Source: Beroe forskalii (lineage: Eukaryota > Ctenophora > Nuda > Beroida > Beroidae). Taken from it: a stretch of DNA of 64,000 nt. This document shows positions 1 through 12,706 of the stretch, piece by piece. Numbering within the stretch: position 1 is the first letter of the stretch; every line of letters starts with the position of its first letter. A program made the translations under genes and the position numbers. Location: contig WFMF01000174.1 of assembly GCA_011033025.1 (NCBI GenBank), forward strand, positions 62,001 to 126,000, in the 5' to 3' direction. Below the pieces are notes generated by a model. It made no database searches, was not told the DNA's origin, and saw only the letters and a list, made by a program, of their open reading frames with translations.

Positions 1-55
1 TTTCCCCATTTCACCTCGTTCATTAAAGTATTAATCAGAGAACACAAACTCCCAC

Positions 56-3000
56 CTGACGTATCTGTAGAGGGATTGGACGAGGAACTCTGCAGTCTCG
101 TCAGGTTTAGTGGCCTGTCTGGGTGTGTACTTTCTACTGGAGTACCTGGATAAAGGATTATTGATTATCAGAAACAGTGCAGTATTGGGGCGATTCAGCC
201 AAAAAATCAGGTCGCGTGAACCATGGCTTTTTTGGGCTTGTCCCCCTATACTGAAATCGTTTCGCGGAGCTATGATACATTGTGACCTTAACTTGCAATC
301 CAGGAGGCAGTGCTGCAATTGTCGCTTACCTGGTCCACTCTGCTACATCAGCGAGGATATCCTCGTCTATCTTAGGCACATCCAGCATGTCACTCCATGG
401 TATGTCTTTGCCCTGTCATGGAGAGTGGGAGGTTAGTAAAATTCCGGGTAATTTATAGTGTAGAAAAGGTACAACCCTTGGCTAAAATTACCTAGGTCCT
501 AGGTGGTATCATTTTCAAATGAAAATCGGCGATTTGACATTACAATCCTTGTTAAATCCAACATCCCAATCAAAAAATAACCGTAAATCTAGAGAAATAT
601 AAAATTATGCTGGTCACACGAACAGGAGTCCGCTACTCCGACTTTATGACACTCACCTGCAGGATTTCGAGTAGTTTGTTGCCGCTGTACTGCTGAGGGA
701 GCCCAGGCACGAACAGGTTAGCCTCGTGCAGCCTCGTCTCTTCCGTCCACAGGGACAGGGACAGGAAGAAATGGGACAGTTTGGAACGGAAGAGATGAGC
801 GTCCGTTATCTCCTCCTCCGACTCATCTGAGGGATGAGGGAGTTAAGATTATGAAAAATTTAGGTTCTATCACTTTTCTTGTCATATGCATTATGCATGT
901 TTATACTCTTATGGAGAGCGAATAATCTATCGGAGATCTTGAATTTACAACGCCTTCATTCCGTACTCAAAAATCAAAACTTTTCCAGTCGCGGCTTCCT
1001 TACCTAGTTCGAAGTGTTTTGATGTCTCTGTTAGCCTCTGTTTCATTGCTCGTAAATCACGTACTTGAAACATTCCCTGAAAAGTGAATTCTTGCTACTT
1101 TGCGAACTAAGCCTTACAAAGTGGCAAAGTCAGTATTAAGAATTAATTCCTCCGAATTAATTCTTACGAATCACAAGACTTATAACGTTATTCATGCTAG
1201 AGCTTCATATATCTCTACATTGTATCTGTCTTACAATGTCCATTGTGTAGTTATATCCCTTATATCGTATTATAGGGTGGTGTACAATATGCGTAACGTG
1301 TGTGTGAAACGTAAATGAACCACACAGGAGAGAAACTCTCCTTTGTCGCTCATAATAAACTCGAGTTTTCGTCGAGATCACGAGGGAAGGAGCTACAGAC
1401 TATGTAGTACTCTACATGATCTTTTCCATTGTTTTTATGAGATGTAAAAGAAGATATTTTCTTTGAAATGGACATGTCTTAAAGCATTCATTTAACCCCA
1501 ATTACCAATATTTTGACGTCATTTTCATAGCTATTTGACGTGTCTAATTGATGACGTCATTATCACAGCATTACACGTCCATTTTATGACCCAGTACCTG
1601 AAAGTAGCGGTATCCCACCCCTGCTGTTTCGGGTGTTATTCTGTGAAGGTAGAGTCTGAAGAACTCCTGCCAAGCAAAGGGTAGGAGAGGGTGGTCCATG
1701 GGCACCACGTGCAGCAACGCACCCCACCTGCGGATAAAGCAGGGTTAAGAAGAAATAGGGGGAAGGGGACAGGGGTAGATGGAGAAGGGGAATAACTGAA
1801 TAAACAGAAGATGTATGAAGCCATGGGGAGCAGAAGTTTAAAGAAGACTACATGTTGGAAAAAGGAAAGGGAGTTGTTAATTCGTAATTTTGACTTAACA
1901 ATTTCGTTTTCTTCATTGTGCCCAAACTCCAAAGTGAAACTTTCATTTGTACGGCATTTATTTGACATAACTCTGATGAATTTAAACACCAAAGTCAAAC
2001 GGAAAGCATTTTTATTTCGAATTTCTGACGTTAATTTTAACAGATAAAGTAAAATAAAAGATAAAATTAAATAATTGTATTGAAAATGAGAATATTAAGT
2101 CATATATTATGATATAACTGAATTTAATGTACAAGAAACCGTACGATTCTGCAGAAAGATAAGGATGAGAAGGAAGATAAGACACGTACGTACTACGTAC
2201 ATTGAAGTAACTTCTTCAGCCTCAAATATGAATATGAATTAAATATGACGATATTTGCTTATATTAATTTATTAGGAGAAAGGAAGACAAACCGCGTGCG
2301 CGTTTTATTATGCCGCGCGATGAAATGAGGCGCGCATTTCTAGAACTCATGAAATACCCCATATGTTTGAGATTGAGCTAACAATACCTGTATATGGCGA
2401 TGTTAGGGATGGTCAAGGACGCCAACTCCTCCTTATCCACTAAAGCTACAGCTCTTCTGAAGGCTACGTCAATTGTCATGTCAGGGCTTGTAAAGAGAAC
2501 CTGCAATTTAGAGTGCGCCGTCATTATCATGATTCAAAGAGGAAATTAAGATTACCTGCCACAAATAATAGGTTTCTGATAAAGAAAGAGATGAGATAAA
2601 AGTCAAAAGTTTCCCTCGATGACATGTGTATCAAAAAGTCTACACTCATTAAAACTTCACTAATATTTACTTGACGTAAGTTTCATTTACAATGGGTAAT
2701 TCCGCTGCATAAAGCATACTGCGGTAGCATCCAAAGATCCAAGTAGCCTGCCCTGGACTTACAATTAGCAAATACACAATATACCTCAGTGAGTGTTTTG
2801 AAGAACCCGGATGAGGTCTGGACATCGCATTCCATCCTGGTGACGTAGTAGGACCACCAGAACACCTCGCCGGGGGTGGAGAGGGACTGGGCAAGGGAGG
2901 TGACACATCCCACACTGCTGAACCAGGACACTATGGACAGGATCTGAGGGGAGGAGGGTTTAATACCGATTAAATCGAAATGTCTTTTTTAAAACGAGCA

Positions 3001-6000
3001 AACTCTTACTGAAATTTGACAAAATCCTTAATCCTTATCTTGATGAATGAGCACAGTTAAAGCTCTTTGAGTGATTTTACGAATCAATTCTCAAAACCAC
3101 TTCGTGACACGCCCTTGGTGAATTTACAGCGATTATCATTTCTCATTTCCTGTCTCTGTACCTTGCTGGAGCTACGTCTTGATGCTTCCTGGATCTTATT
3201 GAGGTAGTTCTTCAGTTCTCCTAGGAGGTACTCCTCATCGCCATGGTAACGGAAGATAACACGACACACTTTGTCCAGGATAGATATCTGAAGATGATAT
3301 CCTGTCAGAGAACTAGAGAATATATACGAGGATATATCGTGTATACAGTATATTACAGATGGTTATTTAATATTTATATGTTCCCTACATACCTACATAC
3401 ATGCATATATTCCATACATTAATAACAATGACAACCACATGTGTATGGCTTGACCTTGATTATAGTCCGTGGATAGTATATACCAGTCAGCGGCATATGG
3501 TTATTAAGAATTCAATTTCTAACTATTTTCTATTTCATGAATACCAGAAGAAATACTATTATTAACTTCTGATTATTTAGTGTAGAGTCAGTAATAGAGC
3601 TCGTATTTCAGAAATAGAATAGAAATGTAGGTAGCTATACTATAAAAACAACATATTAGGTTTGCCTGGCCTGGGTCAGTAATCTTTAGCACTTTTAGCT
3701 TTTTAACACTGTCAGCACAAAAGTTTCAAACTTACAATGGCAGGATCGGTGTGGAAGTTTTGGATGGAAAAGAGCAGTTGAATCCAGAACTTCATACACA
3801 GATTACCCTCAACTTCGCTGGCATTGTACGCTGACACCAACTTCGTTATGATGAAACCTGGGTAGTTACAGGAGCTCAGTGAATGGGTTATTCAGTTAGA
3901 TATAATGGAATTAGTTTACGTTTTTGGAATCTTGAAACAATTTCCTATTCATGCACAACCAATGTGACGTTGGGAATGACATCATTCTCATATTCTCATA
4001 AATCAGAACGACTAATTGATGACTCCCACCCTTCTATATTTCGTGTTTTAACCTGATAAGGGCGTGGTGGCTCTGCCAGTGAAAGCTCCGGAGTACTGAG
4101 CCCTGGCCAGGCTCTGGAAGAGAGGCACGAAGTCAGGGAGCTGGAGAAGCAGGTGCAGACACTTGTTCTTCAGAGTGATCGTTAGCAGGTTCTTTAGCAC
4201 CTGTGAGAGGGTTAAGTATGAGTAGCTCCCGGTTTAAGTCCCGACCACGATGCTTATTACTGGTCTCGGTCCCAGTTGAAAAAGCAGTCGGGTCCCGGTC
4301 GATTCTTGAGTATGCATTTGATACTCGGATATAAATTTTGGAAGTTCTAAAATTTGATAAAGCAAGTTCCCGTTCAGTAAAGCAACAAGCATTCTCCATC
4401 CGATGTAAACACGAAACATAACACTAACCTGGAGCAGTGCCCTGTGATGGTATCCGGAACTCTTCTGTAGTAGGAGTAGTAGCTGGATCCCATCAGCTTG
4501 GAAGTCGATGATGCAGTGTCCTATTGTAGTGATGGACAGGGCTACAAACGCTGCCATCTCACCGTTAGTTCGCAGTGCCTCGCAAAGAGACGCCAAACCC
4601 ATCTAAGGGAAATAAAGTTAGGGTCTGGTGAAGTTATTCAGTCTACTAGAGCTAGTAATATCGCTGTTCTGATATTACTGCATTGACTTTATGAAGTCAA
4701 CATTGAAAAGAAACAAGAAGGAATACTGATGAAGAAACAGTCAAAGGTTATTCAGAGGAGTCACCACGTCAGTCAACAAATATATTCACCTCATTCCTCA
4801 TTTTGAAGGGGAACTTGCCCCACTTTCCCACGAAATTCCCACTATCTCTGTCATCCATCTCAGACATCATTCCTGGGACACTTTGGTGCTTCCCTAACCT
4901 GGCACCCTCCTGACTTGGGTGGGGTGTTATGTCGCTACACTCACTCTGCTGCTTCCTGGGGCGAAATGTGAATTACTGGGCTGTATATAATAGAGAATAG
5001 GGAAACGTTTGGGTTACGCCTATTGCCTACAGTAGGGAGATTGATTCATCCGTTTTGTTTTTAAACACAGCGAGAAGATTTCAAAAAATAATGGTGCCCA
5101 GAATAAAAAAGCACCTCATCAATCTTTCCTGGTGTTTGGTCTGCTTCATCACTTTTGAGTTATGCAAAAACAGGTCCGTTTTGTGGAGGCAAAGAGAAAG
5201 TAAAACTTCCCAGCACCAACATATGAACTGATTCTGGGAGGGAGTTTGGATGCCATCTTTTGAAGATGTACAGTAATATTAACATATAATTTATATTTTT
5301 AAACTTCCAAACAGCCTTTCATTTTGTCGCAAATCCGAGGAATATCACAAAATCTACGATCTCGTTAAGTCGTAACTCTACTGCCTTACCTTGTCAATAT
5401 TGCTGATATGTTTGGCAAAATCCTGAGCAGGACTGTGCACGAGATAACCCGGCTTTTCAGGCATGTGATAGGCGTGGGCAGTTACTATGACAACCGCAAT
5501 CTTTCGGTGATATTCACACGGTATGAAAAGTGTGTCGTCGTGGGAACCCCAGTTGAGACCTGGTAGAGAATTTGGTTAGAGATAATCAGTACTGCTCAAA
5601 AGGTTAGCCTGGAATTTTCATGATCATTGATCAATGATGCTATACTGCAGTAAAATCATTAAATTCGCTATTTACAGTAGGTATTGAACAGCACATAATT
5701 ACATCGAAATTATTTTTCCAGAACTTTTGTTCACTGTACAGTATCCACGCAATTTAACAAAGTGCCCAGGGAGCATTTAGTTCGCACACTCGCACAGAGC
5801 GTTACGTCGAACAATTTGGTACTCTGTAGGTATAATAGTACACTTATTCATTGAATTACCTTTGATGATAACCCGACTCAGTTGGTTGAGCATAGACGTA
5901 ATCGAGGTTGACTGCAGCCAAGTGGTCAGCAAGTTGAAATCATCATCAGAGGGATGCCAACTTTGTAGACACAAACCACGAAATATCCTCATATTATTAG

Positions 6001-8824
6001 GTAAGTCCTTTAAAGTTGGCTTATCGAGGTTGTTGATGATGGTTGATACAACAACAGGGCAATGATTGATGATGCTGCTCAGGCAACTTTTACAGGCATG
6101 ATCAGTTGACTGTTTATCTACAGTTGAGGTCACACCAATATGATAAATATCCAAAGCAATCACCTTTACGAAATTGTCGTCAATTTCTCTGCTAAGGGCC
6201 ATCTTACAGAACACATTCACCATAAAAGTACAATCTTCATCTGAAAGTGATTCTAATCTGCATTGGAATCTAGCAGTTTTATATAACTTTGTAACAATCT
6301 CATATGGTGAACCATCCCTAAGTACTGATTTCTTCAAATGTTTCTCAGGATTAACCTGATGAAGAAAACCATATAGCTTCCATAGAACATGGATAGAAAT
6401 CCTGTGATATGGCAAATCAGCCAGGAATTGCCATAAGCTGACATTGCTGGTTTCAGCCAAACATCGAAATCCCTCTTCAATAACATGATTATGAACAGTG
6501 AGCAGTTTGGTTTGATTAGTGTCGATAGTCATGGACCATCTTTCATATTTGCCACCATATCCTTCATAAAAATGATAAAAATCAGACACAAATCTCATGA
6601 ATGTTGTCATGATGTTGGCATTTCTTTGGCAAAAGTTTCTGTAACGTGTGAAGTCAAGATGCATAAATGCATTCTTAATCTGAGAAATACATTTAAGGCA
6701 CATGCTGAACATGGTCATCATCTCTTGTTCATTTATGTTCTGTTTATTTTTAATGAATTCTTCAGGAGTTGGGTACTTTAAAAGTTCTCTGTAAAACAAT
6801 CCAAAATTGAATTGACCTAGTAATTCAAGGTAATCACGTTCAAGAAGCTGTTTATTATCACAGTCTACCTCACCAAGTTCATCTAATATCGACCATTCTG
6901 CAGGATTGCTATCCTCAACAGGAGGTTCATAGTTTGCCAGCATTGAGTCTCTGCCCTCCAAAGGCAACAGCATTGTAAGATACATCAGGAAAAAGTGGTC
7001 AATTATAGGATTTCCAATGATAGTTTCAGTACTATAAGTACTATCAGCCCAAGCAAATTGTAAGAAGTTACTTCCCCAAAAAGAAAACCCTGTGGGGCAT
7101 CTGAGAAGATGATTCAGTAAAAATCTGTGGTCTAGTAAAGTAGCTACTCTGAGCAACATGCTCACAAGTATGTTCAGCCATCTATCTACATCTCTGATGA
7201 ATACATCATCTGTCATCTTTTGTCTTTTAAAATGAAACAATATTGATATACATACTCTTAAATGGCTTGTCTGATTAACATGCTCCCATGGGATTAGGAT
7301 GCCTGGTACATATGATGTTACATACTCTGTTACAGTATATAATGGGGGGCAATTTTCTGACAGTTTTACAATATATTGCTCAACATGGTGAAAAGCAATT
7401 TTCCAATTATACTGAAGAAGAGACAGAGGCACACTACAATTCTCATAGATATTATTCAAACTTTCATCAACTTCTTTGAGATTTTCTTGATGGCAATGAG
7501 ATTTTGAGCAATTCTCAGTAAAACTGACTTTGATGTGATCAGCACAGTATCCTGTTTCCACCCTTTTTTCTTTAGTAAATGTCCAGATGGTTTCTTTTAT
7601 CTTGTTGTACCGAGCAATGCCTGTTTCAATGACAGAATCATGACTAAGATAGTTTTGCCTAGCTTTTTGATAACGATTTAGTAGTAAATGCAGTTCATGG
7701 GTAGGGTTCTGACACATATTGATAAAATCTTGGAGAAACTCATCATTCATAACAAGCTGTGGGTTATGGTAATAAGTCTGCAATTCATGAATGAGTAGTT
7801 CTTTATTCAAATCCTCAAAATTTGGGATTGATTGTGCAGGTGATACACATTCTGAATGATAACAACTTTGAAGTTTCTGCTCATAATGATCATCATACAT
7901 GAGGGTTTGTAATGACAAATGATGTAATGTATCACTCAATAGGCTAATGTTATCTACACAGCCCTCTCCATCAACACTAGATATGACTTCAAAAGATTTG
8001 AACTCATCCTCTTTAATGATATCTTCTAATTCAGTTGGGGCAATATAATCTAATTGTGCCTCAGCATTTTGCAGTGATAATGCATCCACATCATCCTTTG
8101 TAGAGTTATGATAAGATTGCTGGGAAACTGATCTGATTCGTAATAATGATCTCTCTTGAAGGTTCTCATAAAAGCCATCATCTAAACTGGGATATAGCTG
8201 TTCTACTTCAGGGTTGCATACACTTGTTCTTTGGATGTCTGTTCTAATAACTGTGTTCTCTTGCTTTAATGCATCAGGGACTTCAAGATCATTACACTCA
8301 GATCCTATAGCATCTTCTGAATAACTATGACACTGGTCAGAAAAAGGGTTATATACATTGAGTTGACTCTTGCTTATCGACTCTTCCTGTTTATCTGATT
8401 GAATATCAAGATTATTCAATTGGGTTTCATCAATCTCAGAAATTATGAGATCACCATTCCTTGTCATGGATGTCTGATCATTGCTGTGATCAATATTTGT
8501 AACTTTGAGCTCTGAAGGACCAGCATAACTTTCTTGTATATCTTCATCATAAAGACCTTCACCATCACCATTAGATTCATTATTTATTTTTACATCTTCA
8601 GCTGTACATGGTATATTGTTGGGAATCTTCTGATCACCAGAGCAACCAGCAACTAAAGAACTATCAAATTCACACACAACTTCATCTATAACTGATTCAA
8701 AGACTGGTAATACTTTTTCATTTTCCCCTTGGAAATTAGATGGGACCTTATCTTGAATATCATTAGGCTTTTCACGCTTCTTTTTGTTCTTTGATTTCCT
8801 AGGTTTAGGTTGAAGTGCTTCCAT
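56..8824 (-). CDS. EPG5: EPG5 (ectopic P granules protein 5), 14 coding exons, 3' part cut off by the window edge
   Basis: EPG5 is a very large, mostly helical tethering protein acting at autophagosome-late endosome/lysosome fusion with RAB7 and SNAREs (family knowledge). I derived the exons by hand from GT-AG sites: 8824-5860, 5559-5390, 4951-4790, 4602-4429, 4200-4053, 3857-3736, 3287-3162, 2943-2785, 2500-2388, 1727-1598, 1076-1004, 826-657, 412-330, 145-56. Phases agree at every junction, giving about 1,561 codons of a family near 2,500. Family-like stretches include LLNHLLRCPTGFSFW and VLWKLYGFLHQV in exon 1, ITTIGHCIIDFQADGI in exon 4, and RWGALLHVVPMDHPLLPF in exon 10. The exon 3 acceptor is the least certain: the nearer AG, 5 bases upstream, would create a stop. 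The last exon ends in phase 2, so about 1,000 C-terminal residues should lie left of base 56. Identification is from remembered family similarity, not a search. Confidence 0.93.
5860..8824 (-). CDS. EPG5: EPG5 first coding exon (988 codons)
   Basis: The exon starts at an ATG followed by a lysine/arginine-rich leader (KPRKSKNKKKREKP). About 330 acidic, serine-rich, probably disordered residues follow, and then the conserved helical region begins. Similarity to vertebrate EPG5 starts near residue 335 (ELLIHELQTYY onward) and continues to the donor at 5860/5859. There the reading frame passes from KG to LNWG in exon 2, a family-typical sequence. The open frame runs on to 5777, but the extra 27 residues are intron read-through: the donor GTAATT is good and the continuation has no family resemblance. 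An exon of nearly 3 kb with no intron contrasts with the 70-175 bp exons downstream. It may have absorbed several ancestral exons. Confidence 0.9.
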
Positions 8825-9093
8825 GCAGCCCAGCCAATTGAACCATCATAAGATGTGAAACTTAAGATGGGTATATAGGTGACATCACATCTCTCAAATG
8901 GTCATCACAGTTAAGTCAAAATTTGTTTCTATATGAATTACGATTCTTAGCTTTTAAAGAAGAAAATCCACATACAATAATTGGTAATAATGTAATAAGA
9001 AAAAGCATTAAATTCATTGTGGAATAGGTAATTTCGAAGAAATAGAAACATCACTGGAGGTCATGTTCAACTTAAATAATTTAAGATCGGTCC

Positions 9094-9123
9094 CCTTGAC
9101 TGAGGGGTCCCCCTCAGTCAAGG
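9094..9123. repeat. Perfect 14-bp inverted repeat with a 2-base loop
   Basis: CCTTGACTGAGGGG (9094-9107) is followed by two bases and then its exact reverse complement (9110-9123). The gap is so short that it could extrude or fold strongly in RNA. It lies between the EPG5 start and the LINE, and may be a structured end of the LINE or a tiny foldback. Function is unknown. Confidence 0.85.
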
Positions 9124-9166
9124 CTTTAAGCAATCAAGTTCAACAACAGTGGTATTCTCGAGTAAG

Positions 9167-9191
9167 CACCAGACATTCATAATGAATGGTG
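9167..9191. repeat. Stem-loop CACC-CATTCA/TGAATG-GTG, left copy
   Basis: CACC, three bases, CATTCA, a short loop, TGAATGGTG. A second copy at 12900-12928 has the same arms but a different loop. About 100 bases of weaker direct similarity follow each copy. The two copies bracket the LINE at 9531-12706. Confidence 0.6.
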
Positions 9192-9530
9192 TATCGCAAT
9201 AACAATAAATAACAATAAATCAAAATATTTTCAACAGTCTGACGAATATCAATATATAAAAAGCAACGTATATGAATGTCATATAATGTAATTTGATGTT
9301 GGGGAATCCCAGAGCACCGAGAAACATGATTACAAATCTGATTATAGAATAAACTGAGTGTAAAACAAAATTTGATAAATTACTGATGAATAAAAAAATT
9401 ATCGAAACTCCTGAAACTAAAGGGTGAAAGCAAAGTTAGAATATAAGAACTGCCTCATGGGTAAAAATCAAATTTCAAATTGTATTTTTATCTCAACAAC
9501 AAGATATGGGAGTAAATGTCCCCCAATCAA

Positions 9531-10930
9531 TTAGTAATCAGTTTTTGGTATGAGATTCAGATCAAGTGTGTCCATTTCTGATGTTTTTCCCTTGGGTTTG
9601 CCTCTATAGCCCCGGAGTGAAATGACACATGTCTTGAGAAGGTCGAATCTTATGCGTCTCCTCACGAAGGCAACAGTGTCACTGTAGGATTGCCCACTCT
9701 TATTGCTCAATTTCACAGCCAAGTGCTTTAGGAACCTAGCTGCTTCGTTGCCCATGCCTCCAGTTGTGCTGAAAACTAGAGGTGTAAAAGTGGCCTTTTC
9801 AACCTGCAGTACCCTGTCATTGTATTTGCTTTTCTTCTCATTCTCGTGTCTCCTGTACATCTGAAAGAGGCTAGTGTTTGCATTGGATTGAGCTTGTGGG
9901 TGCAATACCCTTATATCAGTAAATGCTCTGTCCAAAGGCGTCCAGAAACCTCTTGTGCATACATCAAGTCGAGCCCCATCACTCACATCAGTACCCCTTT
10001 GTAGCTGTTCAGTGGTTATAGGTATCAGGCTTGGTTCAACAACTGTGTCCTTGCATACCTGTTCTAGTAATTTTGCAATGGTACCTTTCAGTGAGTCATG
10101 TCTCAGGGAAACATAGCCACCAAGCTTGCAGGTTAGACAGTGGTTTATTGTGCTAGGTTCACCACACACACATAAATGTGGCCTGTTCAATGAGCTTAAA
10201 GTCAAGTTATACCTCAAGCTGATGGCATCTTGGAACTCTTGTTTATTCAATAGAAAACCATATTCTTTCAAGGGTAGTGATGTAAGCCAAGATGAGGCCC
10301 CTTTCTCTGAGAGTAGTTCTAGTTGTCGCTGTACAAGAGGACTGATCTCTTTCTCCAAATCATTCTTATATTGATCATAGAAGGTTTGTCTATTCTTCTT
10401 GACCTGTGTGATGACTTTATTTTGGTTGGATTCATCAAATTTGAATGCCCTGTCTTGGTTATATATGGCATTTGTCAGATCTTCCATTGCTAGTGTAGAA
10501 TTTCCATATTCCAACTCTGCTGTTTGACAAATGTTTGCAATGCTGAGACCACCCATTCTAGCAGGTAAAGCAAATATCTTTCTTAACTGCTCAGAGACAT
10601 GCAGTTTTCCGAGGATTACTGGAATGAATACATCTTTAATGTGGTATTCTAGCCTACTCAACAGTTCTGACACTCCTGGTGTAGTTCTTGCTAGAAAATT
10701 CCACCTTTTTGAAGCACCATACACAAATCCAGCATACGCAAGCTGTGGCTCTGATGATGCTATTTCTGCTAGCCCAGTAATGTCTTTGATCCATTCATCA
10801 ACCTCCTTATTGACAAAGTTAGCTTTCCCTTCTTCAGAGCCAATGTATGAGCCTAAGTACCTATGTCCTTCTGCAGTAACATTTATGTCAGGAAACAGTT
10901 TTGAGGCTGCATCATGAAACTCTGGTTTTA
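9531..10930 (-). pseudogene. C-terminal half of the LINE polyprotein: thumb, zinc-knuckle and restriction-like endonuclease
   Basis: The frame reopens after the MITE at VKPEFHDAASKLFP and runs to a stop at 9531. It carries ARMGGLSIANICQTAELEYGN (thumb), a cysteine/histidine cluster around 10100-10170, and an endonuclease-like block with conserved aspartates (RLDV, then FTDIRV) and a downstream lysine-rich HENEKK segment, resembling a PD-(D/E)XK core. It ends in basic residues (RGYRGKPKGKTSE). The ORF that appears to start at 11012 begins inside the MITE, so its first 25-30 residues are not part of the LINE protein. Confidence 0.78.
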
Positions 10931-11463
10931 CCGGGGGGGGATCATGGATTAAGTGCAAGACACGAGGGGTACTAAGTGATTTTTTGCCCAATTTTGAAAT
11001 ACCACCCACCACCCTTCAGATAATCCCATGAACTAAGTGATATTTGGCACCATTTGTAGTGACCCACCCCAAAATTAGCATAAAACCTATCCAAGCGGCA
11101 GATTGTCCCTGTATTAACTGATATTTGTCACTATTTGAAGGTACCCACCCTAAATGAGCATAAAACGCTGTAGATTGTCCCATGTACTAACTGAAATTTG
11201 TCATGTTTTGTAGGGACCCACCCCAAGATGGTATAATTTGTCCCGTGTAACTGAAATTTAATACAATTTGTGGGGACCCACCCCAAAATTATGACGTCAT
11301 CTGGCAAAAAATGCCCAAATATGGAAAAATATGCCATTTGGACGGTGATTTTGATTTTCCCATAAGGTGACCACCTCAGTTAGTACACTGGACTAAGTGA
11401 TTTCGCCAAGGGCCAAACACCACCCACCCCGGCCTCGTGTCTTTGTAGTCCCTGATCCCCCGG
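10931..11463. mobile_element. 533-bp MITE inserted in the LINE
   Basis: The ends are inverted: CCGGGGGGGGATCA at 10931 and TGATCCCCCGG ending at 11463. A further shared block, GACACGAGG, lies about 20-30 bases inside each end. The element is non-coding. Its interior is a degenerate tandem series of about six units of 50-80 bp, each with an ACTAAGTGA- or ACTAACTGA-like sequence and then GACCCACCCC. The related LINE copy at 62.83-62.88 kb has no insert at the matching position and retains about 12 bases (between two TAAAA) that are missing here. The insertion therefore replaced a few bases instead of making a clean duplication. Confidence 0.85.
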
Positions 11464-12706
11464 TTTTACTGGGTTTTGGATGATAGCCATATATAGGGCC
11501 ATCATTTTGGAGGCTAGACCACCATTTCTTGATGTTTTCTAGTTTCCCAGCTGAGGCTGCATCATCAGCATAGAAAATCTGCTTCAGGTCTTTGCTCACA
11601 TGTGACTTTAGTCCTTCAATAAGAGGCATCAGGCTTTCAGCATACATACCCATTGCACAAGTATCACCTTGGGTTGTACCCTCTTGAGAGAGTAATGATT
11701 CTTCTGTGTTTCCAATAAACAAATCAGCTGGCTGTCGATATGTGTTGACTGTGTATCTGAACAGGTTTGGACAGGTATACTTCATGTTGTGTAAGGCCAC
11801 CATGCGGTTGAGGGAGTTAAATGCATTTTCAGCATCAACAAGTAAAACTGCCTGGCAGTCTGGATCATTGTACATGCGTCTCATAGCATGTATAGCTGCT
11901 TCAACACCCCCCTGGAGGCCTGCACACACTTGGATTGGAGCTGTGCTTTTCACTAGGTCAGGTTTCAATACAGTTGTAATAGCCTTTCCAACAATTCTTC
12001 GAAGAACCTCACCTATACCTACTGGACGGACACCTGGCTTTTTATCCAGTGGAATAAGCCTCCCTGCAGTATAACTTCTGAGATGTTCAGGATTGACTAC
12101 ACAGCAGGATAACTTTTTTGCTAACTCTGCAATTGTGGCACACAATTCCTCTGGCTTCTTCTTGAACTGTTTTGAGCATAAGATCTGTTTCCAAATTTCA
12201 GCATCAGCACCTGAAGGACCTGCAGCACCACTAATTGTTTTGGCAGTTTTGTGGATGACTTCAGCATCAATGGAGTCAAAGATAACATCTTCAAAGGGTT
12301 CAGCTGGTCCTTTCAAGAGTGCTTCAAAATGCACCTCACCAGGAGCAGGGTGCTTTTCTTTGAGATGGCTGACAACTTCATTGTTGATTTCAAGCAACCC
12401 ACTTCTCTGACTACCAACCCATCTGAGTGCTGCCGACACTTTTCCTTGCAGCATGAGCCGGACAAAAATCTTTTCATGATGATTTTCATCTGCCTTTGGA
12501 CTTTTTAGCCTCTCTTGAATTTTGATACACTGTCTGAGAAGAGTGAGTATTTCCCCAGACTTCCACAAAAGAAGTCTTTCTGCTAGTCTTTTGCTGTGGT
12601 CTTTACTTTTGGACTTCTGGGAAGGCTTTTGGAGAAGCAGAGGGAACATGATCATCACCATGGTCATGATGATGAAAATCTTTGCATGACGATGGCAAGA
12701 ATACAT
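11464..12706 (-). pseudogene. N-terminal half of the LINE polyprotein: reverse transcriptase
   Basis: This part reads open from 12706 to the MITE boundary. The first 25 or so residues (MYSCHRHAKIF...) may be read-in from flanking sequence rather than true protein. A basic helical linker follows (KPSQKSKSKDHSKR onward). Then come SGAAGPSGADAE and RLIPLDKKPGVRPVGIGEVL, which fit the RT finger motifs, and then RT motifs A, B and C. The sequence YGYHPKPSKT is immediately followed by MITE-derived residues and a stop. The polymerase core is therefore intact, but the thumb and endonuclease are cut away. Confidence 0.8.

Larger units (their letters stand above)
8825..9530. other. Upstream region of EPG5 and 3' flank of the neighbouring LINE
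   Basis: No gene is visible here. The EPG5 promoter should lie in the first 200-300 bases, because transcription runs leftward. No TATA box or other core element stands out. The rest is AT-rich and probably belongs to the 3' untranslated tail of the LINE at 9531-12706. It contains a perfect hairpin (9094-9123) and the first of two related stem-loops (9167-9191). Confidence 0.5.
9531..12706 (-). mobile_element. LINE with reverse transcriptase and C-terminal restriction-like endonuclease (NeSL/R2/R4/HERO-like group), interrupted by a MITE
   Basis: One polyprotein on the minus strand has been split by an insertion at 10931-11463. In order it shows an N-terminal linker, RT motif A (VDAENAFNSLNR), motif B (EGTTQGDTCAMGMYAESL), motif C (IFYADDAAS), a thumb region, a cysteine/histidine knuckle (CVCGEPSTINHCLTC) and a C-terminal endonuclease-like block (ARLDVCTRGFWTPL, then AFTDIRV, then HENEKKSKY). 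A single ORF with the endonuclease after the RT is typical of early-branching, often site-specific LINEs. No N-terminal zinc finger or Myb domain is visible, so the copy is probably 5'-truncated. Neither half has an internal stop, and the copy at 62727-63864 is very similar, which suggests recent activity. Confidence 0.85.

Noticed and set aside
5777..5859. Extension of EPG5 exon 1 to the stop at 5777
   Set aside because: Joining at the GTAATT donor at 5859 restores the family sequence KG-LNWG in exon 2. The extra 27 residues have no family similarity.
11012..11393. Separate genes flanking 11.0-11.4 kb
   Set aside because: The two ORFs are halves of one LINE polyprotein. The sequence between them is a MITE, and their apparent ATG start and stop lie inside it.
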